Assembly: GCF_003044935.1 (NCBI RefSeq)
Contig: NZ_POXP01000001.1
Coordinates: 682,001-746,000, forward strand
Reading direction: 5' to 3'
DNA from: Neisseria subflava
GTDB lineage: Bacteria > Pseudomonadota > Gammaproteobacteria > Burkholderiales > Neisseriaceae
Length of the DNA stretch: 64,000 nt
Shown: one piece after another, positions 37,903-47,128 of the stretch
How positions within the stretch are numbered: the stretch's first letter is position 1
Layout of the letters: every line of letters begins with the position of its first letter
Notes under the pieces: model-generated
What the model was told of the DNA's origin: nothing
Databases searched by the model: none
The model's input: the letters and a program-made list of their open reading frames with translations, nothing else
Made by a program: the position numbers and the translations under genes

Positions 37903-40026
37903 ATGCCTACTCTACTCATCATCCGTCCGTCCAACCGTCCGCAACAAGATATCCAAACCTGCCATGCTGCCGGTTGGCAGGCTCAGGTATTGAGTCCGAT
38001 TGAAATAGAGTTGGATCATTCGGCGCTAAAAAAACTTCCCGAGCAATTCAAGCAAGCCGATGTCGTGTTTTGGGTCAGCCCTACCGCTATTGAAACCGCA
38101 GCGCCGCACCTGAACTTTTCAGACGGCCCTAGAGCACACATTACCGTCGGCCAAACCAGCCAACATACTTTAGCACAATTCTCCCCCTATCCCGTATTCT
38201 CCCCCGAAGATGGCAACGACAGCGAAGCCGTCTTGAGAATGCCTATTTGGAAAAACCTGCCACCCAATGCCCAAGTTCTAATCATTCGAGGTCATGGCGG
38301 CCGTAATTTTCTGGCAGACAAACTGACCGAACTGGGTTTCCAAATCGACATCGCCGAAATCTATTTCAGACGGCCACACGCCATCGATTGGCAGCACTTT
38401 AAAACCGAAGACATCGCCGCCGCCTACGTTACATCCGGCGAACTTGCGCGCGAATTTTTCCATCAGATTCCGCCGCAATTTTCCCGATTCTTCGAATCCT
38501 TGCTATACTTTACCCATCATCCGCGCATTGCCGATGCGCTTCGCATCGTCGGTGCCAAACATGTAGAAACCGTCACTTCTCTATCCGCTGCACTTTCATC
38601 CATGCCACAAAGGAGCCAAGCAGTGAACCCAGTCGAAGACAATAAAGATACCCAACAAGTTGCCAATACGGCAGCTCCGGCGCCTGAACGTTCTGAAAAC
38701 ACTAGGCCGTCTGAACAAATCAAACCTACCCAACCTCAGCGAGTGGAGGCGAGCATGCCCGAGTCCAACAATCTCCCACAAAACAACTCCCCTGTTATCA
38801 TCAAACAATCTGGCGGCAAAGCCTTGGCCGCAGGTGCAACCGTCTTGGCACTGCTTGGCCTAGGCGCGAGCGGATTCCTGTTTGTACAGGGTCAAAATGT
38901 TTTAAAAAACCAAGAGCTCGAATTCAACCAAAAAATCGACAAAGCCGCGTTAGGTGAATCTGAAAACGCCAGCCTTTTAAAAGACAACCTCAACCGCCAA
39001 ACCGCTATTCAGGCCGAGTTAGACCGCCTGAACAACGGTCAAAAAAACAATAGCGATCAAATCCTGCAAACGCAGAAAGCTTATCAAGAGTTACTCAAAG
39101 GCCGTATCAACTGGCTGGTTGATGAAGCCGAATCCATGTTGAACACTGCTTCGCAACAATTGATGCTGTCAGGCAACCTCCAAGGCGCGGTCAGCGTATT
39201 GGAACACATCGACAGCCGCTTAAGCCGTTTTGAACAACCTGAACTTATCCCCGTCAAACAAGCCATCAGCAATGATTTGGCTGCACTGAAAAACCGTCCT
39301 TATGTCGATATTTCCGCTACTGCCTTGCGTATCGACCGTTTGGAAACTGGTATTTCCGGCCTGCCTTTGGTCTTGGACGGCGTATTGAAACCGGGTGCCG
39401 CGCCTGTCGAAGCCGCCAATTCAGGAACTTGGTGGGAAAACACATGGGAGAAATCCCTCAATGCCCTCAAAGGCTTGGTTGAAGTCCGTCATCTGGACAG
39501 CAACGACGCCATGTTGATTTCGCCCGAACAAACCTACTTCATCCGTGAAAACCTGCGCCTGCGCCTTTTGGATGCGCGCATTGCCCTGTTGCAACACAAC
39601 GGCGAAGTGTATCAAAGCGATTTGAACAACGTTGAAGCAACCGTCAAACAATACTTCGACAGCAAATCCCCTGCTACGCAGTCATGGTTGAAAGAGTTGG
39701 CTGAACTCAAAGCCCTTGATGTCCGCATGATTTCAGACGACAGCCTGAAAGCCAGCTTGAGCGCCGTTCGTGCTTATCAAGAAGGTTCGCGTACACAAAT
39801 GACGACCGAAGAAGCTACGCAAACCCAAGCTGCCGAGAAAACCGCTTCCGCTCCGGCTGCAACTACCGAGCAAGCCACCACTGCCGCTCCTGCTGCCGCT
39901 TCTGCCCCTCAGTCTTTAGAAGCACCTGCATTGCCGTCTGAAAACAAAAAAGAACCGGCCGCCGAAGCTGCCAAACCACAAAACCAAACCAAGCCTGCTG
40001 CCAAAATTAAAGGAGAGCAAGCATGA
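37903..40026 (+). CDS. hemDX: HemD-HemX fusion: uroporphyrinogen-III synthase plus membrane HemX domain
   Basis: A 707-residue fusion. Residues 1-235 are a uroporphyrinogen-III synthase (HemD), which cyclises hydroxymethylbilane; landmarks are FWVSPTAIETA, VLIIRGHGGRNFLADKLTEL and YVTSGELAREF. A Pro/Gln-rich linker (240-300) follows. One membrane helix (305-328) and a long periplasmic HemX region with a coiled coil (331-390) and an Ala/Thr-rich tail complete it. In E. coli hemD and hemX are separate genes. At the domain junction AAAGGAG is followed 7 bases later by GTG (38623, residue 241), so HemX may also be made alone. hemY overlaps the stop by four bases (ATGA). Confidence 0.9.
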   Translation: MPTLLIIRPSNRPQQDIQTCHAAGWQAQVLSPIEIELDHSALKKLPEQFKQADVVFWVSPTAIETAAPHLNFSDGPRAHITVGQTSQHTLAQFSPYPVFSPEDGNDSEAVLRMPIWKNLPPNAQVLIIRGHGGRNFLADKLTELGFQIDIAEIYFRRPHAIDWQHFKTEDIAAAYVTSGELAREFFHQIPPQFSRFFESLLYFTHHPRIADALRIVGAKHVETVTSLSAALSSMPQRSQAVNPVEDNKDTQQVANTAAPAPERSENTRPSEQIKPTQPQRVEASMPESNNLPQNNSPVIIKQSGGKALAAGATVLALLGLGASGFLFVQGQNVLKNQELEFNQKIDKAALGESENASLLKDNLNRQTAIQAELDRLNNGQKNNSDQILQTQKAYQELLKGRINWLVDEAESMLNTASQQLMLSGNLQGAVSVLEHIDSRLSRFEQPELIPVKQAISNDLAALKNRPYVDISATALRIDRLETGISGLPLVLDGVLKPGAAPVEAANSGTWWENTWEKSLNALKGLVEVRHLDSNDAMLISPEQTYFIRENLRLRLLDARIALLQHNGEVYQSDLNNVEATVKQYFDSKSPATQSWLKELAELKALDVRMISDDSLKASLSAVRAYQEGSRTQMTTEEATQTQAAEKTASAPAATTEQATTAAPAAASAPQSLEAPALPSENKKEPAAEAAKPQNQTKPAAKIKGEQA
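38610..38625 (+). promoter_or_regulatory. Internal ribosome site and GTG start for free HemX
   Basis: AAAGGAGCCAAGCAGTG gives a consensus Shine-Dalgarno and a GTG (38623-38625) in the hemDX frame exactly between the HemD and HemX domains. It may be active or a relic of two once-separate genes. Confidence 0.5.
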
Positions 40027-41246
40027 AAACCGTCGTTTGGATTGTCATTCTGTTTGCCGCCGCCGTCGGTTTAGCTTTAGCTTCCGGTATTTATACCGGC
40101 AACGTGTACGTCGTGGTTGAACAAACCATGCTACGTATCAATCTGCATGCCTTTGTTTTAGGCCTGCTGTTGAGCGTATTCGTCTTGTATTTCCTGATTA
40201 AATTCGTGTTCGGCCTCTTAAATATTCCAGTGCGTATGCAACGCTTCGGTATTGCCCGCAAAGGCCGTCAGGCTTCCGCCTCTTTGAACAGCGCAGGTCT
40301 GGCATATTTTGAAGGTCGTTTTGAAAAAGCCGAACAAGAAGCCGCCAAAGTCTTGCAAAACAAAGAAGCAGGCGACAACCGTACCCTGGCTTTGATGTTG
40401 GGCGCGCATGCAGCCGACCAAATGGAAAACTTTGAATTACGCGACCGCTATCTGCACGAAATCGAACAGCTGCCACAAAAACAGCAGCTTTCCCGTCATC
40501 TTTTGCTGGCCGAATCTGCACTGGGCCGCCGCGATTATTCGACTGCCGCACAAAACCTTGAAGCAGCAGCAAAAATCAATAGCAACCTGAGCCGCCTGGT
40601 CCGCCTGCAATTGCGTTATGCCTTTGATCACGGCGATGCTGCAGATGTCTTGGCAAAAGCGGAAAAACTGGTTAAAGCCGGCGCCATCAACGATTACGAA
40701 GCCGGACAGTATCAAAATTGGGCATATCGCCGCCTCTTAAGCGAAGTAACCGATGCAGGCAGTCTGAAAGCTTGTTTGAAACACATTCCAGAAAGCTTGA
40801 AATCAGGCGAATTATGTGTCGCGATTGCCGAAAAATACGAGCGTTTAGGTTTGTATGCCGATGCAGTCAAATGGGTTAAAACCCATTATCCGCAAAACCG
40901 CCAGCCTGAGCTATTGGAAGCATTTGTCGAATCCGTACGTTTCCTAAGCGAGCGCGACCAGCAAAAAGCCATCGACTTGGCAGATTCTTGGCTGCAGGAA
41001 CAACCAGACAATGCACCGCTGTTGATGTATCTTGGCCAACTGGCTTACGGCCGCAAACTTTGGGGCAAAGCCCAAGGCTACCTCGAAGCCAGCATCGCCC
41101 TGCAACCCAGCGTATCCGCACATTTGGTCTTGGCGCGCGTGTTTGATGAAACCGACCAACCTCAAAAAGCGCAAGAACAACGCAATCTGGTTTTGGAAAG
41201 CGTGGCCGAAGAAGAACATCCGTCAGCCCTTCCTCAACCAAATTGA
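40023..41246 (+). CDS. hemY: HemY, TPR-containing heme pathway protein
   Basis: A 407-residue inner-membrane protein with two N-terminal helices (about 4-24 and 41-65) and a C-terminal region of TPR-like helices. The N-terminal HemY_N motif includes VVVEQTMLRINLHAFVLG. Its exact role in heme synthesis or porphyrin handling is unsettled. Its ATG overlaps the hemDX stop (ATGA), so translation is coupled. hemE follows after a gap with two DUS copies. Confidence 0.88.
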   Translation: MKTVVWIVILFAAAVGLALASGIYTGNVYVVVEQTMLRINLHAFVLGLLLSVFVLYFLIKFVFGLLNIPVRMQRFGIARKGRQASASLNSAGLAYFEGRFEKAEQEAAKVLQNKEAGDNRTLALMLGAHAADQMENFELRDRYLHEIEQLPQKQQLSRHLLLAESALGRRDYSTAAQNLEAAAKINSNLSRLVRLQLRYAFDHGDAADVLAKAEKLVKAGAINDYEAGQYQNWAYRRLLSEVTDAGSLKACLKHIPESLKSGELCVAIAEKYERLGLYADAVKWVKTHYPQNRQPELLEAFVESVRFLSERDQQKAIDLADSWLQEQPDNAPLLMYLGQLAYGRKLWGKAQGYLEASIALQPSVSAHLVLARVFDETDQPQKAQEQRNLVLESVAEEEHPSALPQPN

Positions 41247-41381
41247 TGTGCTGATTTCGCATTAAGCGACAGTATGAAATCTACAACAGAACCAACCATT
41301 TAATCATTTCAGACGGCCTCAATACATATCTAAGGCCGTCTGAACTTTGTCCAACACACCAAATCAGAAAGCCTATTTATC

Positions 41382-42443
41382 ATGACTGCTCTGAAAAACG
41401 ACACTTTCCTCCGCGCCCTGCTCAAACAGCCTGTCGAATACACCCCCATCTGGATGATGCGCCAAGCCGGACGCTATCTGCCTGAATATAAAGCCACGCG
41501 CGCACGCGCAGGCAGCTTTCTCGATTTGTGCAAAAACACCAAGCTGGCGACCGAAGTCACCATCCAGCCTTTAGAACGTTTTGATCTGGACGCGGCAATT
41601 CTGTTTTCCGATATTCTGACCGTACCCGACGCCATGGGTTTGGGCCTGTACTTTGCCGAAGGCGAAGGCCCGAAATTTGAACGCGCCTTGCAACACGAAG
41701 CCGACATTGCAAAACTGCAGGTTCCCGACATGGAAAAACTGCAATACGTCTTTGATGCCGTAACTTCTATCCGTAAAGCATTGGACGGCCGAGTTCCGCT
41801 GATCGGCTTCTCCGGCAGCCCGTTCACACTCGCCTGCTACATGGTCGAAGGCGGCAGCAGCAAAGAATTCCGCACCATCAAAACCATGATGTATTCGCGT
41901 CCTGATTTGCTGCATAAAATCCTCGACACCAATGCCCAAGCCATTACCGCCTACCTCAACGCCCAAATCGATGCCGGTGCACAAGCCGTACAAATTTTCG
42001 ATACTTGGGGCGGCGTGTTGAGCGATGCCGCATTTAAAGAATTCAGCCTGAAGTACATCCGACAAATCGTTGCCGGGCTCAAACGCGAAAGCGAAGGCCG
42101 CCGCGTGCCTGTTATCGTATTTGCGAAAGGCGGCGGCTTATGGCTGGAAAGCATGGCAGAAATCGGCGCAGACGCATTGGGCTTGGACTGGACCTGTAAC
42201 ATCGGCGAAGCACGCCGTCGCGTCGGCGAACAAGTTGCCCTGCAAGGCAATTTTGATCCGTTTGTCCTCTTTGGCACACCGGAATCTATCCGCACCGAAG
42301 TCGCACGCATCCTTGCCGACTACGGCAACGGCAGCGGCCATGTATTCAACCTCGGACACGGCATCAACCAACACACCAATCCGGAACACGCCAAAATCTT
42401 GGTCGATACCGTACACGAATTGTCTCGTCAGTATCACCGTTAA
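41382..42443 (+). CDS. hemE: Uroporphyrinogen decarboxylase
   Basis: A 353-residue enzyme that decarboxylates uroporphyrinogen III to coproporphyrinogen III. Hallmarks: [13 protein letters not shown] (substrate-binding Arg) at about 24-36, [17 protein letters not shown], and [17 protein letters not shown]. Length is typical. It lies 135 bases after hemY, with outward-facing DUS copies between them, so it may be transcribed separately although in the same pathway. Confidence 0.97.
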   Translation: MTALKNDTFLRALLKQPVEYTPIWMMRQAGRYLPEYKATRARAGSFLDLCKNTKLATEVTIQPLERFDLDAAILFSDILTVPDAMGLGLYFAEGEGPKFERALQHEADIAKLQVPDMEKLQYVFDAVTSIRKALDGRVPLIGFSGSPFTLACYMVEGGSSKEFRTIKTMMYSRPDLLHKILDTNAQAITAYLNAQIDAGAQAVQIFDTWGGVLSDAAFKEFSLKYIRQIVAGLKRESEGRRVPVIVFAKGGGLWLESMAEIGADALGLDWTCNIGEARRRVGEQVALQGNFDPFVLFGTPESIRTEVARILADYGNGSGHVFNLGHGINQHTNPEHAKILVDTVHELSRQYHR

Positions 42444-42454
42444 AGAAAAAACGT

Positions 42455-42514
42455 AAAGGCCGTCTGAAAACAAAAAACACAATTATCGTGTAAATTTGTT
42501 TTCAGACGGTTTTT
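42455..42514 (+). terminator. Long DUS-capped hairpin of hemE
   Basis: AAAGGCCGTCTGAAAACAAA pairs with TTTGTTTTCAGACGGTTTTT, with an inner ACAC/GTGT stem, 12 bases after the hemE stop, and ends in a T run. Confidence 0.75.
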
Positions 42515-42586
42515 CTATATACTTAATATTTGAAGCTTGTCGGCCCAAACCTTCAAATTGAAAAACCCAACCACTCCCCACTTAAT

Positions 42587-44080
42587 ATGAATTTCTTAAA
42601 AGACATCACCTGGACCGAGATTTTTATCTTCGCCCATACCTGCGCCGCACTCGCCTGCATGCTGCGCGTGTTGTACAAACAAAAAAACATCGGCTCAACC
42701 TTTGCATGGCTGATTATCCTCTTCCTTTTCCCCGTATTCGGAACCATCGCCTACATCCTCATCGGCGAGCCGCGTCTCGGTACGGCCCGCGCCAAACGTA
42801 CCGGCGAAATGAACCGTTTCTACCGCAACTTTGCCGCCGCCCACCTTACCGATATGTATCTCGATATTGCCGACCAAGTGAAATCGCGTTACCACGGCAT
42901 CAGTAAAGTTGCCGAAAAAGGAACGGGGCTGGGTGCAACCCGAGGCAACGCCATGAGCCTGCTCTCAACCACCGACACTATCATCGACAGCATGCTTGCC
43001 GACATACGCGGCGCAGCACATTCCTGCCTGTTGGCCTTTTACATTATCGAACCCAAGGGCCGCATCGAAGAAATTCTAAATGAAATTCTTGCCGCCGCAG
43101 ATCGAGGCGTAGACTGCGCCATACTGGCCGACGCCGTCGGCAGCAGGAGCTTTCTTGAAAGCGATTGGGTAGAGAAACTGCGCCAAGCCGGCGTTGAAGT
43201 ACATACCTCCTTGCCTGTCGGCATCTGGCGTACATTATTCACACGAACCGACCTGCGCAACCACCGTAAACTCCTCGTCATCGACAGCAAAATCGGTTAC
43301 ACCGGCAGCTTCAACCTCGTCGATCCGCGCTACTTCAAACAAAACTCAGGCGTCGGCGAATGGATAGATGCCATGATGCGTTGCACAGGGCCTATGGTAC
43401 TGGAGCTGTCAGCCGTCTTCTTCGCCGACCTTGCCGTCGAAACCGATAAAAACCTCCAAAACGTACAAACATACCTCAACCAAGCAAAAAACCTGCTGCC
43501 CCAAATCCTTCCCGAAAAAATGCAGCAAGGCAATATTGTTGCCCAAATCATTCCCTCCGCCCCCGAGCAAAGCAGCTTTGTCATCTACGAAACCATCATC
43601 AGCGCCATCTATGCCGCTACCAAACAAATCACAATTACCACCCCCTACTTCGTCCCCGACGAGCCGCTTCTCATGGCATTAACCGTCGCCGCCAAACGCG
43701 GCGTCAAAGTAACCCTGATACTGCCCGCCAAAGTCGATTCACTGATGGTACGCTACGCCTCACGCGCCTACTACCCTATGCTGCTGGAAGCCGGCGTCAA
43801 AATCGCCATGTTTGAAGGTGGCCTTCTGCATGCCAAAACCTTGACCATAGACGAAGACTACTCCCTCTTCGGTACGGTCAATATGGACATGCGCAGCTTC
43901 TTCCTTAACCTCGAAATCAGCCTCGCCATCTACGATCGCGACACCACCAAACAAATCTGCAACCTCCAACGTGACTACCTCAAAAACAGCAGCTACATTG
44001 CCATCAAATCATGGCAACAACGCTCCAAACTCCGCGGCCTCGTAGAAAATGCCGTCCGCCTGATGAGCCCTTTGCTGTAA
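42587..44080 (+). CDS. cls: Cardiolipin synthase
   Basis: A 497-residue phospholipase D-family enzyme of the ClsA type that condenses two phosphatidylglycerols in the inner membrane. Start taken as ATG 42587; a TTG at 42530 would add 19 unlikely residues and neither has a good ribosome site. Two N-terminal helices (about 9-25 and 36-56) precede two HKD motifs, NHRKLLVIDSKIGYTGSFNL and LHAKTLTIDEDYSLFGTVNM. Order and spacing fit ClsA. The next gene is in the same direction after a 318-base gap. Confidence 0.93.
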   Translation: MNFLKDITWTEIFIFAHTCAALACMLRVLYKQKNIGSTFAWLIILFLFPVFGTIAYILIGEPRLGTARAKRTGEMNRFYRNFAAAHLTDMYLDIADQVKSRYHGISKVAEKGTGLGATRGNAMSLLSTTDTIIDSMLADIRGAAHSCLLAFYIIEPKGRIEEILNEILAAADRGVDCAILADAVGSRSFLESDWVEKLRQAGVEVHTSLPVGIWRTLFTRTDLRNHRKLLVIDSKIGYTGSFNLVDPRYFKQNSGVGEWIDAMMRCTGPMVLELSAVFFADLAVETDKNLQNVQTYLNQAKNLLPQILPEKMQQGNIVAQIIPSAPEQSSFVIYETIISAIYAATKQITITTPYFVPDEPLLMALTVAAKRGVKVTLILPAKVDSLMVRYASRAYYPMLLEAGVKIAMFEGGLLHAKTLTIDEDYSLFGTVNMDMRSFFLNLEISLAIYDRDTTKQICNLQRDYLKNSSYIAIKSWQQRSKLRGLVENAVRLMSPLL

Positions 44081-44093
44081 AACATAAATATTT

Positions 44094-44131
44094 AGGCCAT
44101 CTGAAAAATACTTTTCAGATGGCCTTTTTAA
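44094..44131 (+). terminator. Variant DUS-pair terminator of cls
   Basis: AGGCCATCTGAAAA and TTTTCAGATGGCCT form the stem, then TTTTTAAA. Both arms carry the same G-to-A change from AG-DUS, so the pairing was kept while uptake identity was lost. Confidence 0.75.
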
Positions 44132-44339
44132 ATAAAACACTGATAGACAAAATTCTTTATTGACAGATATTCAAGCTATCCCATCTCTCCCTCTCGGAAA
44201 AAGTAAGACTCAACCCCTTTCTCAGCTAAAGAATCTTTACTAAATTTAACTAAAATATAAACTAATTGATTTTTATAAAAATCCTATTAATTTTAGACTG
44301 GAATAAAACAGAATATATTTATTAATATTCATTAAGAAT
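44132..44339. other. Non-coding A/T-rich gap before the FetA-like receptor
   Basis: I see no credible gene here. The stretch grows more A/T-rich toward the receptor gene. TTGACA at 44160-44165 could be a -35, but no good -10 follows at the right distance. There is no homopolymeric C tract like that which switches fetA in pathogenic Neisseria. Confidence 0.5.
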
Positions 44340-44362
44340 TTGATAATCATTATTATAATAAT
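44340..44362 (+). promoter_or_regulatory. Fur-box-like operator of the FetA-like receptor
   Basis: TTGATAATCATTATTATAAT consists of NATWAT-type hexamers in series and matches the GATAATGATAATCATTATC Fur consensus closely at GATAATCATTAT. TATAAT within it (44354-44359) could be the -10, so bound Fur would block transcription. It is 37 bases before the receptor start. Confidence 0.65.
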
Positions 44363-44398
44363 TAGAATAAGCAGTCAATTTTTTACTTAGGAAAAATC

Positions 44399-46495
44399 AT
44401 GAATAAGGTCTCCTCTCCTGTATTCCGCCTTAGTATCATTACACTCGCATTATCAACAAGCTTCGCTCATGCCGAAAATTTGCAACCCGCAGAAACTGCC
44501 GAGTTGAATGAAATTAAGGTCACCGGTACTGCCGTACCGACTCGTGTAACCCGCAACCAGCTCGACCGCGAAATTTCGACCGATTTAAAACAAGTCATGA
44601 AAGATCAAATCGGTATGGATGTTGGTGGCGGCAACGGCGTAGCACAGTTTTACAGCATCCGCGGCGTTGGTGAAGACAAAATTAACCTAGAAGTCGACAA
44701 CACCAGCCAATCCACAAAAATCTTCCACCACCAAAGCCGCTTCCAGCTTGATCCTGCTCTGGTGAAAAGCATCAACGTCGAAAAAGGCACAGGAGCGGCG
44801 AGCGCGGGTTTGGGTGCGGTCGGCGGTACCATCCGCGTAACAACGGTTGACGCCAAAGACCTGCTGACCGACGGCAAACCTTTCGGTTTCAAACTGGGCG
44901 CAGGCTTGAGCAGCAATAAAGGCTCAACCGGCAGCGCAGCGGTTTACGGCTATCAAAACGGCTTCGATGCCCTGTTTGCAGGCAACTTCCTCAACAACCG
45001 TGACTACAAAGACGGCAACGGCAATGTCAATCTCGGCAGTCGTCTGAAACAGCACAGCTACCTCGCCAAACTCGGCTACGACTTCAACGACGACCACGGC
45101 ATCCGCCTGACCTACCGTCAGGAATACCAAAAAGGCAACCGCACCGACAAAGCCGAGTTCCAAAACGTTGACAGCTACATCGGCGTGGACGGCACTTATC
45201 AAAAAGAGCAGACCTACAATCTGGAATACCGTGGCCGTAACGTCGGCTTTATCGACAAAATCGATGCCAACGTCTTCCAAATCAACACCGATGACACCAA
45301 ACCGCCTAAAGGCGCTCCTTCTCCAAAAGCCCAAGCTTCCGGCACGGCGCAAGGCGGCGTTCCCATCGGTCAGCTTGAGCTAAGCAAAATCAAAGCGACC
45401 GGCGCGAATCTGAACCTCGCCAGCTCCTTCGGCGACGGACACATAGTGAAATACGGCGTCAACTACCGCCACGAAACCTCCGAGCCGTCCGACAAAGGCG
45501 CGTGGCTGAAGATTCTCGGCCTGTATGACCGCGACAAAGAGAAAAAAGCCGAATACGGCGTGTACGCGGAAGGCATTTGGAACCTGCACCCCGTTACCCT
45601 GACCACCGGCCTGCGTTACGACCATTTCAAATACAACGCCGCCAGCAAACAAAGTGCGTCGCACGGACAACTCAACCCCAGCATCAGCGCGATTTGGGAC
45701 ATCAACGACAACTTCTCCCTCTTGGCAAACCTCAATCAGGCAAGCCGTGCGCCCCGCCTGAACGAAGCCCTGTTGGCTAACGAACGTGCAGGTGCCGCCG
45801 CCGATTTGGACAGCAACCTCAAAGCTGAAACTGCCCGCCGTGCTGAAATTGGCTTCAAATGGCGCAACGACAACTTCAACGTCAGCGGCAGCGTGTTCCA
45901 CCAACGCATCAAAAACCTCATCGTCTATCGTTGGGCAAAAATCAACAACAACACCGCCTCCATCACCGAACGCGGCAAGATTTACAACGGCGGTACGCTC
46001 AAAACCTACGGCTACGAACTTGACGCATCCTATCGCTGGGGCGGTCTGACCGCACGCGCCGGCGTGTCCTACGTCAAACCCCGTCTGAACGGCGAAATGT
46101 ACTACGGCGAAAGCCCGATTCAAGAGGAAGACCACGAAAGCTCGTTCACCTTCTGGAACACCGGCCGCCAATGGCTGACCGGTCTGTCTTACCAGTTTGA
46201 AAACCCCAAACTCGAAATCGGCTGGCGCGGCCGCTACGCCCAAAGCGTGAAATACACCGACGTCGCCCGCGGACTAGGCACGATACACGGTAAGAAAGCC
46301 GGTTACGGCGTACACGACATCTACGCCAACTGGCAGCCGCTGAAAAAAGACAACCTGAACGTCAACTTCGCCGTCAACAACATCGGCAACAAGCAATACC
46401 GTTCACACAGCCAACGCTTCCCCGACGGCAACGGACGCGTGCCCTTCTACGAACGTGGCCGCGAGTTTGCCTTGGGCGTGAACTATCGTTTCTGA
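44399..46495 (+). CDS. FetA/FrpB-like TonB-dependent receptor
   Basis: A 698-residue outer-membrane receptor resembling neisserial FetA (FrpB) through most of its length. It has a signal peptide to about residue 25 (SFAHA), TonB box ELNEIKVTG, and plug motifs VGGGNGVAQFYSIRGVGEDK, FQLDPALVKSINVEKGTGAA and LGAVGGTI. The C-terminal barrel ends in NYRF. FetA takes up ferric enterobactin-like siderophores, but this protein is a paralogue or divergent orthologue, and the ligand is not certain. AGGA precedes ATG 44399. A Fur-like box upstream predicts iron repression. No fetB-type transport genes adjoin it. Confidence 0.85.
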   Translation: MNKVSSPVFRLSIITLALSTSFAHAENLQPAETAELNEIKVTGTAVPTRVTRNQLDREISTDLKQVMKDQIGMDVGGGNGVAQFYSIRGVGEDKINLEVDNTSQSTKIFHHQSRFQLDPALVKSINVEKGTGAASAGLGAVGGTIRVTTVDAKDLLTDGKPFGFKLGAGLSSNKGSTGSAAVYGYQNGFDALFAGNFLNNRDYKDGNGNVNLGSRLKQHSYLAKLGYDFNDDHGIRLTYRQEYQKGNRTDKAEFQNVDSYIGVDGTYQKEQTYNLEYRGRNVGFIDKIDANVFQINTDDTKPPKGAPSPKAQASGTAQGGVPIGQLELSKIKATGANLNLASSFGDGHIVKYGVNYRHETSEPSDKGAWLKILGLYDRDKEKKAEYGVYAEGIWNLHPVTLTTGLRYDHFKYNAASKQSASHGQLNPSISAIWDINDNFSLLANLNQASRAPRLNEALLANERAGAAADLDSNLKAETARRAEIGFKWRNDNFNVSGSVFHQRIKNLIVYRWAKINNNTASITERGKIYNGGTLKTYGYELDASYRWGGLTARAGVSYVKPRLNGEMYYGESPIQEEDHESSFTFWNTGRQWLTGLSYQFENPKLEIGWRGRYAQSVKYTDVARGLGTIHGKKAGYGVHDIYANWQPLKKDNLNVNFAVNNIGNKQYRSHSQRFPDGNGRVPFYERGREFALGVNYRF

Positions 46496-46530
46496 TAATA
46501 CGAACGACGTTATGACGTTATAAGAAAATA

Positions 46531-46568
46531 AAAGGCCGTCTGAAATCCAGTTTTCAGACGGCCTTTTC
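46531..46568. terminator. DUS-pair terminator
   Basis: AAAGGCCGTCTGAAA and TTTCAGACGGCCTTTT pair around a short loop, between the receptor gene and the converging small lipoprotein gene. Confidence 0.75.
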
Positions 46569-46575
46569 ATTGATT

Positions 46576-46917
46576 TTAATCTTGCCATATAACCTTGTGT
46601 TCAGAACCATATGTAATCTTTTTAATACTGCTTTCAAGAGGAATTTCTTTATCTAATACTCCTGAATATTCCGAACCTGCTAATTTTTGAAATAAAGTAA
46701 TATTCAGCTCATCGTTGCGGCTAGTTGTTTTAATATCTGAAATACCCATTGCACTATTGCCTAATAAGCCTGTCAAATGAACCTGCCTATTCCCCTTAGC
46801 TTCATTGACAGTAATTTTAAAATTCCAAATATCTTCCAACTTAATTTCTTCATTAGAGAAAAAGCAGCCGGATAATATCAAGCCTGCAATACCCAGCATC
46901 ATTGCCCTTATTTTCAT
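46576..46917 (-). CDS. Small predicted lipoprotein
   Basis: A 113-residue protein with an N-terminal signal and lipobox (MKIRAMMLGIAGLILSGC, Cys18). The mature part is short and probably beta-rich, with KITVNEAKGNRQVHLTGLLG and no obvious family. It is more A/T-rich than its neighbours and contains no DUS, so it may be a recent arrival. A/T-rich sequence with an inverted repeat lies upstream. Function unknown. Confidence 0.65.
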   Translation of the reverse strand: MKIRAMMLGIAGLILSGCFFSNEEIKLEDIWNFKITVNEAKGNRQVHLTGLLGNSAMGISDIKTTSRNDELNITLFQKLAGSEYSGVLDKEIPLESSIKKITYGSEHKVIWQD

Positions 46918-46990
46918 AATAATTCCCTGATCGATTTAACAACTTTAGGTTCGATTCCCGAAGCTGATAGTACTATAAATTCTTAAATGC

Positions 46991-47060
46991 GTAGATTGGA
47001 TTGATAAACCTAACGATTTCAATAAATTTAATAGTTCTGTTGGTCCTCAATTCAACCTAC
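46991..47060. repeat. Short inverted repeat, possible small intergenic element
   Basis: GTAGATTGGATTG (46991-47003) and CAATTCAACCTAC (47048-47060) are inverted copies matching at 11 of 13 bases around a 44-base A/T-rich loop. It is a candidate remnant of a small neisserial repeat. The gap 46918-47082 holds nothing else that I can name. Confidence 0.35.
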
Positions 47061-47082
47061 ACTTATTAAGTAGGAATAGTAT

Positions 47083-47118
47083 AAAAAGGCCGTCTGAAAA
47101 TTTTCAGACGGCCTTTTT
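47083..47118 (-). terminator. Perfect 36-bp DUS palindrome, mfd terminator
   Basis: AAAAAGGCCGTCTGAAAA is directly followed by its reverse complement (47101-47118) with no loop. It lies ten bases past the stop of the minus-strand mfd gene and, on that strand, ends in a T run. Confidence 0.75.
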
Positions 47119-47128
47119 TCCTCCTTCC

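Noticed and set aside
44132-44339. Poly-C phase-variation tract before the FetA-like receptor
   Set aside because: The leader is A/T-rich and has no C or G run of useful length; nor did I find tetranucleotide repeats elsewhere in the window.
46946-46966. GGTTCGATTCCCG resembling a tRNA T-arm
   Set aside because: The stem pairs poorly (a mismatch and a wobble in five pairs), and no acceptor, D-arm or anticodon arm can be folded around it. No tRNA remnant can be supported.
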